Part shown: piece by piece, positions 52,048 through 58,800 of the stretch
Position numbering within the stretch: position 1 is the first letter of the stretch
How the letters are laid out: each line of letters opens with the position of its first letter
Source of the DNA: Wocania arenilitoris
GTDB taxonomy: Bacteria > Bacteroidota > Bacteroidia > Flavobacteriales > Flavobacteriaceae
Assembly (NCBI RefSeq): GCF_021728535.1
Contig: NZ_JAKKDU010000001.1
Span: 62,001-126,000 of the forward strand
Direction: 5' to 3'
Length of the DNA stretch: 64,000 bases
Made by a program: the position numbers and the translations under genes
The notes under the pieces: model-generated
Databases searched by the model: none
The model's input: the letters and a program-made list of their open reading frames with translations, nothing else
What the model was told of the DNA's origin: nothing

Positions 52048-52638
52048 GTGGCAAAACAAAAATCAAATAAAAAAGGAAAATTAATAGTTTTTTCAGCCCC
52101 ATCTGGCTCTGGAAAAACAACCATTGTAAGACACTTATTAGATATTGAAGATTTGAATTTAGAATTTTCAATATCAGCCACTTCCAGAGAAAAACGAGGA
52201 GAAGAAATTGAGGGTAAAGATTATTACTTTTTATCTGCCAAAGCATTTAAAGCTAAAATTAAAAAGGATGAGTTTTTAGAATGGGAAGAAGTATATCGCG
52301 ACAATTTTTATGGCACACTAAAAACCGAAGTAAAACGCATTTGGGCAAAAGGCAAACATGTTATTTTTGATATTGATGTATCTGGAGGATTACGTATAAA
52401 ACGAAAATTCCCCGAGCAAACACTCGCCGTTTTTGTAAAACCACCAAGTATTGACGAACTTAAAATTAGATTAAAAAAACGCAAAACTGAAAGTGACGAT
52501 AAAATAAATATGCGTGTTGCAAAAGCATCTGCAGAATTAGCAACTGCACCTTTATTTGATGTGATTATTGAAAATGATAATTTAAAAAAAGCACTAAACG
52601 AAGCCGAAACTTTAATTAGTGATTTTGTACATTCATAG
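52048..52638 (+). CDS. gmk: Guanylate kinase
   Basis: 196 aa, phosphorylating GMP to GDP. P-loop SAPSGSGKTTI near residue 16, GMP-binding TSREKRGEEIEGKDYYF. Starts at GTG 52048; no in-frame ATG lies nearby. Two bases upstream of nadD. Confidence 0.97.
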   Translation: MAKQKSNKKGKLIVFSAPSGSGKTTIVRHLLDIEDLNLEFSISATSREKRGEEIEGKDYYFLSAKAFKAKIKKDEFLEWEEVYRDNFYGTLKTEVKRIWAKGKHVIFDIDVSGGLRIKRKFPEQTLAVFVKPPSIDELKIRLKKRKTESDDKINMRVAKASAELATAPLFDVIIENDNLKKALNEAETLISDFVHS

Positions 52639-52640
52639 GC

Positions 52641-53219
52641 ATGAAAACTGGCTTATATTTTGGTTCCTTTAACCCCATACATATTGGGCATTTAATTATT
52701 GCAAATCATTTGGTTGAGCACACTAATTTAGACCAAATATGGTTTGTAGTAACGCCACACAATCCGTTTAAAAAAAAGAGCAGCTTATTAGATAATTACC
52801 AACGTTTAGAAATGGTTTATCGTGCTACTAAAGACTACACAAAACTAAAGCCAAGCGATATTGAATTTAATTTACCACAACCTAATTACACCATAAATAC
52901 GCTTACATATTTACAAGAAAAACACCCAAATTATAATTTCTCCTTAATTATGGGCGAGGATAATTTAAAGAGTTTTCATAAGTGGAAAAATTATGAATTG
53001 ATACTAGAAAATCATCATATTTACGTATACCCAAGAATATCAAAAAGTAACATTGAAACACGATTTGATAATCATAAAAAAATTCATCATATCGATGCAC
53101 CAATTATGGAGCTATCTTCAACCTTTATACGTAAATCCATTAAAGCGGGTAAAAATATTCAACCTATGCTTCCTCAATATGTTTGGGAGTATTTAGATGA
53201 AATGAATTTTTATAAGTAA
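52641..53219 (+). CDS. nadD: Nicotinate-nucleotide adenylyltransferase
   Basis: 192 aa, NaMN to NaAD step of NAD synthesis. Nucleotidyltransferase signature GSFNPIHIGHL near residue 8 and the C-terminal STFIRKSIKAG motif. Last gene of the yicC-gmk-nadD run. Confidence 0.96.
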   Translation: MKTGLYFGSFNPIHIGHLIIANHLVEHTNLDQIWFVVTPHNPFKKKSSLLDNYQRLEMVYRATKDYTKLKPSDIEFNLPQPNYTINTLTYLQEKHPNYNFSLIMGEDNLKSFHKWKNYELILENHHIYVYPRISKSNIETRFDNHKKIHHIDAPIMELSSTFIRKSIKAGKNIQPMLPQYVWEYLDEMNFYK

Positions 53220-53226
53220 ATAATTA

Positions 53227-53255
53227 ACGCAACCTTTTCAATTATTTCACATCTA
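53227..53255 (+). promoter_or_regulatory. ECF-type promoter motif, site 3 (small lipoprotein)
   Basis: ACGCAACC (53227-53234), 15-base spacer, CATCTA (53250-53255), identical layout to sites 1 and 2. Predicted start about 53262, giving a leader of about 12 bases before ATG 53274. Confidence 0.65.
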
Positions 53256-53273
53256 TAAATAAAATTGTTAGAT

Positions 53274-53672
53274 ATGAAAAACGCACCGTTTCATTTATTC
53301 ACACTCGCAATTTGTTTGTCGTTAATGGCTTTTCAATGTGATGAAGATATTATGCCGCTAACACAAGAAGAAGAACGCAAGGATCTAAATATTTATAAAA
53401 ATGCAATTGAAGATTTAGCAGCAACATCTGTTTGTAACGAAACGACCGAATGTAAATATATCGCTTTTGGAAGCAAACCATGTGGCGGCCCTTGGGGTTA
53501 TTTAATCTATACAACCTCAATTGATACAAAAAAACTTAAACTTTGGGTTGAAGATTACAATCAAAGAGAGTCAAATTTCAATTCTAAATGGGATGTTGGT
53601 TCAGATTGTTCAGTTGTTAATCCTCCAATAAGTATAAATTGCCAAAATAACAGCTGTATTCCTATCTATTAA
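53274..53672 (+). CDS. Small cysteine-rich lipoprotein
   Basis: 132 aa. Signal peptide with a probable lipidated Cys (LMAFQC near residue 22), then a domain with six more cysteines in the pattern CNETTEC, SKPCGGPWGYLIY, SDC, INCQNNSC, suggesting disulfides. I recognise the CGGPWxYLIYxxxID wording from uncharacterised flavobacterial proteins but know no function. Preceded by the ECF-type promoter motif, so a probable member of the sigma factor regulon. Confidence 0.8.
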   Translation: MKNAPFHLFTLAICLSLMAFQCDEDIMPLTQEEERKDLNIYKNAIEDLAATSVCNETTECKYIAFGSKPCGGPWGYLIYTTSIDTKKLKLWVEDYNQRESNFNSKWDVGSDCSVVNPPISINCQNNSCIPIY

Positions 53673-53686
53673 GATTAAGTTTTACT

Positions 53687-53694
53687 TATTTTTG
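53687..53694 (+). promoter_or_regulatory. -7 box (TATTTTTG) of the second acyltransferase gene
   Basis: TAnnTTTG element ending 3 bases before ATG 53698, predicting a leaderless mRNA. Confidence 0.5.
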
Positions 53695-53697
53695 GGC

Positions 53698-54441
53698 ATG
53701 CTAAAATTGTTATCATACCCATTAACTTTTATTTATTACGTCTTTTTTTTATTAACCCTATTGGTGTTTCATCCAATTCAGTGGTTTTGTTTTAATGTTT
53801 TTGGATATAAAGCACATAAAAAAAGTGTAGACGCTTTACAGTATTGTTTATTGCGTTGCACAAATATTTTAGGCACACAATTTATGTTTAATAACCCACA
53901 TAAAATTGATACTAATCAACCTGTAATTATTATAGCAAATCATCAGAGCTTGTATGATATATCGCCAATTATGTGGTACATGCGAAAACATCATCCAAAA
54001 TTTATAAGTAAAATTGAATTAGGTAAAGGCATCCCTAGTGTATCTTATAATTTACGCCATGGGGGATCTGTGTTAATCGACAGAAAAAATCCACGACAAT
54101 CTTTACCAGCAATTATGAAATTTGCCGAATATATTGAAGAAAACAAACGCGCTGCAGTTATTTTTCCTGAGGGTACACGAAGCAAAAATGGAGTACCTAA
54201 AGACTTTCAAACTAAAGGGTTAGAGATTTTATTTAAAAAAATTCCCTCAGCTTTAGTGGTGCCAATTACAATTAATAATTCTTGGAAAATGGTTAGGTAT
54301 GGAAAATTCCCAATGGGCTTAGGCACTCATATTAAATTTGATGTACATAAACCTTTAAAAATTTCTGATTTTAAAGACACGCAAAATCTAATAAACACAA
54401 TTGAAACAACTATAAAAGAATATATTATACCCTTAAAATAA
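53698..54441 (+). CDS. 1-acyl-sn-glycerol-3-phosphate acyltransferase (PlsC family)
   Basis: 247 aa. N-terminal hydrophobic segment, motif I NHQSLYD (HX4D) near residue 82, motif III FPEGTRSKNG near 159. Second family member in the window besides 11189-11926. Four bases upstream of an acyl-ACP desaturase gene, so the pair links acyl-chain desaturation and phospholipid assembly. ATG 53698 chosen over TTG 53692. Confidence 0.92.
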   Translation: MLKLLSYPLTFIYYVFFLLTLLVFHPIQWFCFNVFGYKAHKKSVDALQYCLLRCTNILGTQFMFNNPHKIDTNQPVIIIANHQSLYDISPIMWYMRKHHPKFISKIELGKGIPSVSYNLRHGGSVLIDRKNPRQSLPAIMKFAEYIEENKRAAVIFPEGTRSKNGVPKDFQTKGLEILFKKIPSALVVPITINNSWKMVRYGKFPMGLGTHIKFDVHKPLKISDFKDTQNLINTIETTIKEYIIPLK

Positions 54442-54445
54442 ATAT

Positions 54446-55438
54446 ATGTCATTAAAAAATGAAAGATTAGAAGTTATGCAGTTTTTAGAAAAAGATGTAG
54501 ACTCCTTAATAGAAAAATACCTTATTCCTGTTGAAAAAATATGGCAACCCACCGATTTTTTACCAAATTCTGAAAGTAATAATTTTTTTGAAGAAGTTAG
54601 AGAAATAAGAGAACTATCAAAAGAATTACCATACGATTTTTGGGTAGTTTTAGTAGGTGATATGATTACCGAAGAAGCACTACCAACTTACGAATCGTGG
54701 TTAATGGATATTGAAGGTGTTAACCTAATGGACAGAGAAAATGCCTGGGCTAAATGGGTACGCCATTGGACAGGTGAAGAAAACCGTCATGGCGATGTAC
54801 TTAACAAATATTTGTATCTTTCAGGTAGGGTAAATATGCGTGAAATTGAAAAAACAACACAACACTTAATTGCCGACGGATTTGATATAGGTACCGATAG
54901 AGACCCATATAAAAACTTTGTATACACAAGTTTTCAAGAGTTGGCTACTTACATATCGCACAATAGAGTGGCAAAACTAGCTAAAGAAAAAGGCAATAAA
55001 CAATTGGCAAAAATGTGTAAAATTATTTCTGGGGATGAAATGCGCCATCATCATGCCTATTCTGAGTTTGTTGAACGTATTTTTAAAATAGACCCAAGCC
55101 AAATGATGATGGCATTTCAATATATGATGAAGCAAAAAATTACTATGCCTGCACATTTTTTAAGAGAGTCTGGAGATAAAATAAGCACTGCTTTCGAAGA
55201 GTTTTCTAACACTGCGCAACGTATTGATGTTTATACTTCAAAAGACTATGTAGACATCTTACAAAAGTTAATTACACGTTGGGAAATTGATAAAATTACA
55301 AATCTTACAGAAGATGCCGAAAAAGCTAGAGATTATTTAATGGCTCTTCCTAATAGAATGTTGCGCTTAGCAGACAGGATTAAAATTCCAGAAAACTCTT
55401 TTCAATTTAAATGGGTTGAACCTGCATTTTCAAAGTAA
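54446..55438 (+). CDS. Acyl-ACP desaturase (soluble di-iron)
   Basis: 330 aa of the stearoyl-ACP desaturase type (FA_desaturase_2). Di-iron ligands in GEENRHGDVL and GDEMRHHHAY, the two ExxH motifs. It introduces a cis double bond into acyl-ACP using O2 and ferredoxin; relevant to membrane fluidity in cold or marine habitats. Flanked by the acyltransferase and an HD protein gene in the same direction. Confidence 0.94.
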   Translation: MSLKNERLEVMQFLEKDVDSLIEKYLIPVEKIWQPTDFLPNSESNNFFEEVREIRELSKELPYDFWVVLVGDMITEEALPTYESWLMDIEGVNLMDRENAWAKWVRHWTGEENRHGDVLNKYLYLSGRVNMREIEKTTQHLIADGFDIGTDRDPYKNFVYTSFQELATYISHNRVAKLAKEKGNKQLAKMCKIISGDEMRHHHAYSEFVERIFKIDPSQMMMAFQYMMKQKITMPAHFLRESGDKISTAFEEFSNTAQRIDVYTSKDYVDILQKLITRWEIDKITNLTEDAEKARDYLMALPNRMLRLADRIKIPENSFQFKWVEPAFSK

Positions 55439-55442
55439 TAAA

Positions 55443-56099
55443 ATGGCACAAAAAGAGCTAATAAATAAAACTAAAGCTTTTGTAAAAGAAACACTTGCTA
55501 ATGCAGAAGGCGGACATGATTGGTTTCACACATTAAGAGTGTTTAATAATGCTTTGCTTATTAGTAAAAATGAAAATGTAAACCCATTTGTTGTTCAATT
55601 AGGTGCTTTACTTCATGATATTGCCGACAGCAAGTTTCATGATGGTAATGATACTATTGGTCCAAAAATAGCACGCGAATTTTTGTTTAAACACAACGTA
55701 GATTCTTTAATTATTGAGCACGTTATAAAAATTATTGAAAACATCTCTTTTAACAAATCGCTAGATAATGATAAAAAATTTAAATCGATAGAATTAGATG
55801 TTGTGCAGGATGCCGATAGGTTAGATGCTATTGGAGCTATTGGTATTGCGCGTTGTTTTAATTATGGAGGTTTTAAAAACAGAAAGCTTTTTGACCCTAC
55901 TATTAAACCCAATTTAAAAATGACTAAGGCAGAATACAAAGCTTCTACCGCACCAACCATTAATCATTTTTACGAAAAACTGCTGTTGTTAAAAGACCAA
56001 ATGAACACCAAAACCGGTAGACAAATTGCCACCGAGAGACATAATTATATGATTGGTTTTTTAGATCAATTTTATGCCGAATGGGATGGTAAAAAGTAA
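55443..56099 (+). CDS. HD domain phosphohydrolase
   Basis: 218 aa. HD motif ALLHDIADSKF with upstream HDWFHTLRV and a later conserved Asp in QDADRLDAIGAIGIAR; matches the YpgQ/YedJ-type HD hydrolases, which in B. subtilis YpgQ act as pyrophosphohydrolases on (d)NTPs. Substrate here is unproven. Starts 4 nt after the desaturase stop. Confidence 0.9.
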   Translation: MAQKELINKTKAFVKETLANAEGGHDWFHTLRVFNNALLISKNENVNPFVVQLGALLHDIADSKFHDGNDTIGPKIAREFLFKHNVDSLIIEHVIKIIENISFNKSLDNDKKFKSIELDVVQDADRLDAIGAIGIARCFNYGGFKNRKLFDPTIKPNLKMTKAEYKASTAPTINHFYEKLLLLKDQMNTKTGRQIATERHNYMIGFLDQFYAEWDGKK

Positions 56100-56103
56100 G
56101 CCT

Positions 56104-56277
56104 TTAATTCTCTAGAGCCACTTCTAAAGCTGTAATTTTATATTCTAAAATAGAGAGTTCTTCAGCCTTTTCAATTATTTCTTCAACTTTTAAATTATTA
56201 TTCTCATTTATATATTTTATAAGACTTTCTTTCTGATATGAGTAATAATTTATAGCTTCATTTATTTTATTGTCCAT
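56104..56277 (-). CDS. Candidate 57-aa coiled-coil protein
   Basis: ATG 56277 opens a 57-codon frame (MDNKINEAINYYSYQKESLIK...) with strongly helical, Glu/Lys/Ile-rich composition (VEEIIEKAEELSILEYKITALEVAL), consistent with a short coiled coil. It lies 8 bases after the AraC gene stop on the same strand, so may be its operon partner. No family recognised. Confidence 0.5.
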   Translation of the reverse strand: MDNKINEAINYYSYQKESLIKYINENNNLKVEEIIEKAEELSILEYKITALEVALEN

Positions 56278-56285
56278 TTAAATTG

Positions 56286-57161
56286 TTATTGAATTATTAA
56301 CTTTATTTCTTTTCTGTAGATTGAAGCACTTTTCCCAGTGGTACTATTAAAAACCTTATTAAAATGTGAAAAATTGTTAAATCCGCATTCGTAACAAACA
56401 TCAGCAATACTCATTTTACTTTCTTCAGACAGTAGTTTTGTTGCATGCACTACTCTGTATTCATTTACTAATTGGGTAAAAGTTTTTCCTGTTGTTTTCT
56501 TAAAATAACGGCAAAATGCAGGAACTGTCATACTTACTTTTTTGGCGATATCATTTAGTGGAATGTGTTCTTTAAAATTAGCATTGACATACTTATAGAT
56601 TATGTCAATCTTATTGCTATCCTGAGGGCTTGTTTCAAGGGCTACTCCATCAATATTTAGTAATATATAATCTTCTGTTGAGGCTAAATAATTCAATATT
56701 TCCAGAAACTTCAATACCTGTTTTAAACCTTCATACTCTAAAAGTTTTTCAATTTTTTCCCCTATCTTTTTTTTGGTATCTACTTTAAAGCGAATTCCTT
56801 TTTTTGCTCTATCAAATAGACAAACAATACTAGACATTTCAGGAATATCAAGAAAGTCAGCTCCTAAGAAATCAGATTTAAACTGTATAATAGTTTCTGT
56901 GCCACTTGTGGTTAACCTATCGGCAAAACCATTATGTGGCAAATTAGCTCCTATTAATATGAGTTGGCTATTATTAAAATAAGACAAATGGTTACCTATG
57001 TGCGTTTTACCTTGTCCTTTATTTACATAAACAAGCTCTAGCTCTGGATGAAAGTGCCAAAAGGCAGTGTTCTTATCTACTTCTTTTTTATGCTGTTTAA
57101 CAAGTATAGAACTACCAAAACTAGGAGAAAGTTTTTCTAAAGTAGGTTTTTTGCTAATCAT
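56286..57161 (-). CDS. AraC-family regulator with cupin sensor domain
   Basis: 291 aa. N-terminal cupin-like sensor (FWHFHPELELVYVNKGQGKTHIG near residue 35) and C-terminal double HTH (about 190-290: IPLNDIAKKVSMTVPAFCRYFKK, MSIADVCYECGFNNFSHFNKVFN). Such regulators usually sense sugars and control nearby catabolic genes, but no target operon adjoins it except the small coiled-coil ORF. Confidence 0.93.
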   Translation of the reverse strand: MISKKPTLEKLSPSFGSSILVKQHKKEVDKNTAFWHFHPELELVYVNKGQGKTHIGNHLSYFNNSQLILIGANLPHNGFADRLTTSGTETIIQFKSDFLGADFLDIPEMSSIVCLFDRAKKGIRFKVDTKKKIGEKIEKLLEYEGLKQVLKFLEILNYLASTEDYILLNIDGVALETSPQDSNKIDIIYKYVNANFKEHIPLNDIAKKVSMTVPAFCRYFKKTTGKTFTQLVNEYRVVHATKLLSEESKMSIADVCYECGFNNFSHFNKVFNSTTGKSASIYRKEIKLIIQ

Positions 57162-57179
57162 AAGAGAATTAGTTTACAA

Positions 57180-57187
57180 CAAATTTA
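57180..57187 (-). promoter_or_regulatory. -7 box (TAAATTTG) of the cupin-AraC gene
   Basis: TAnnTTTG match on the minus strand, 18 bases before the ATG. Confidence 0.45.
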
Positions 57188-57364
57188 CCAATTATTATAC
57201 ATACATTATATATTCAATTATCATATTAATATTCTATATTAACCCTTACGGAATATAATGTTATTTTTATAGGTAATTAAGAATATAAATTGGTTAAGAT
57301 TGTTGTTTTTACAAAGTGTCTTTAGTTTTAATTTTGCTGTCATATAATCTTAAAATTAATTTTA

Positions 57365-57610
57365 ATGTATTTAACTATAAGAAGTAATAAATATTTGAAC
57401 AAATACTTAACTCACTTTAAGAGTTTTGCAATTGTTATCGTTAATGCTTCTCGTAATGTAAAAACGACAAAATTTAAATTATCGAGCTTAATTAAAAGGT
57501 ATTGGAAATATTATACTTTATATAATGTTTACCATGTTAACCCTTATCAAATAGTATATACCAACTTAGGTTGGTCATTAAAGAAAGAAAATAAAGCTTT
57601 TAAGAAGTAA
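57365..57610 (+). CDS. Hypothetical 81-aa basic protein
   Basis: ATG 57365 opens an 81-codon frame rich in Lys, Tyr and Asn (SLIKRYWKYYTLYNVYHVNP), with no signal peptide or known motif. A TAATTTTG box stands at 57329-57336. It borders a broken IS, so it could be real, IS-associated, or a chance ORF in AT-rich DNA. Confidence 0.35.
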   Translation: MYLTIRSNKYLNKYLTHFKSFAIVIVNASRNVKTTKFKLSSLIKRYWKYYTLYNVYHVNPYQIVYTNLGWSLKKENKAFKK

Positions 57611-57674
57611 AAATATCACTCCTTAATCAAGAGAATCAGAATTCATTAATTAGTTAATGTCTTAATCAATACTT

Positions 57675-58594
57675 CGTTAAGACTTTAGGCGGTTCTTGTG
57701 CCGTAAAATCTTAGTTGTTCAATTTTCTGTTTATCTTTAGTCAAGTTCGGTTTAATACTGAACAGATCAATAAATCGTTTTAGGAGTAACTCATTATGAT
57801 GCAATGTTTTAATTTGTTCCATTGAGAAGGCACCACGTTCTGTTTTAGGGATACTCAACCAATATGTTATTTTGGCAAGGTTGATAGAGTTAGTGAGGTG
57901 TTCCAATGAAAATTCAGTTTTTGCTCGCTTCTAGCTTGGCAATGGTTTATGCCTCTACCTTTTGTAGGTGTTGTTAAGCTCTTTTCTAGCCACAAGTACA
58001 TTGGTGTAATGCTCTAATAAGGTTGTGGTTGATAAATTACTTGGGGTTTGAACGGCTTCTATATAAAACGCTGTATGATTGTCAATATCTATAGCGGCAA
58101 TACCTGAAACTTCTAAACCCCATTTAGCCTTTGAGGCTCTACCAGACCAAAAATAACCCAACCCATTGGTAGTCTTGCCTGATTTTGGTACATAGCTAGG
58201 GTCTATGGCAATTACTATATCTTTACCTGCACAGGTATCAACCAAGGTTCCATAAATGTTAAAAAATCAAAGGGCTTAGAGTATTGATTTCTGTAGTGTT
58301 GTTCACCATGAATACCAAAGCGGGAGAGTTGTAAAAAGTTCAACCTTCCTTTTATGATAATAAACAGCATGAAGACTTCCAGTAAAAAATCATATTGCCA
58401 TTTATTTATCGGTTTCATTTTGTCAAGTATCGTTTTTATATGATATTTATACTGGGATTTATCCTTGTAAATCAATGTAGTAGTCTTTTGAAATAAACCA
58501 TTAATTTATTGAATATCAAGAGGTTGCTCTAATTTTTTAATTGCTTTTTTCGGTTTATTTTACTGATTTCAATTGTTTAAATTAAATCTTAACG
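57675..58594. mobile_element. Remnant insertion sequence with terminal inverted repeats
   Basis: CGTTAAGA-C-TTTA at the left end (57675) and its near-complement TAAATCTTAACG at the right end (to 58594) bracket a broken DDE transposase gene. About 920 bp is shorter than an intact element, in keeping with an internal deletion. No convincing target-site duplication was seen. Confidence 0.55.
57685..58475 (-). pseudogene. DDE transposase (IS4/IS701-like), frameshifted and internally deleted
   Basis: Three minus-strand pieces read as one protein. 58475-58215 gives the N-terminus (KPINKWQYDFLLEVFML...). 58245-57955 is in another frame and gives AIDPSYVPKSGKTTNGLGYF with the first catalytic Asp. 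57906-57685 gives the C-terminus (LAKITYWLSIPKTERGAFSM). A frameshift joins the first two, and a stop plus deletion removes the central catalytic part between the last two. Not functional. Confidence 0.82.
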
Positions 58595-58800
58595 GACTAT
58601 TGCTCTTATTATATTATAAATTATATAAGAAGCATTCTAGCTATTTCTTAATTAAATACACCATTTTTTATCTACTTACTTAAATTTTTATAGCTTTTTT
58701 TGTTAAAATTTACTATGCATGCATAATTTTTTTTGTTTTTTATATGGAAGTCATGGTATATATATTTATATTGCTAGCATAAATTAAACTAAATCTATAA
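58595..58800 (+). promoter_or_regulatory. AT-rich upstream region of the TonB receptor with TATGCATGCATA palindrome
   Basis: Very AT-rich, with no ORF. The perfect 12-bp palindrome TATGCATGCATA (58714-58725) lies about 75 bases upstream of the receptor ATG and is followed by a T-rich run. Its symmetry suggests an operator for a dimeric regulator controlling the receptor operon. No canonical TAnnTTTG box was found between it and the ATG. Confidence 0.5.
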
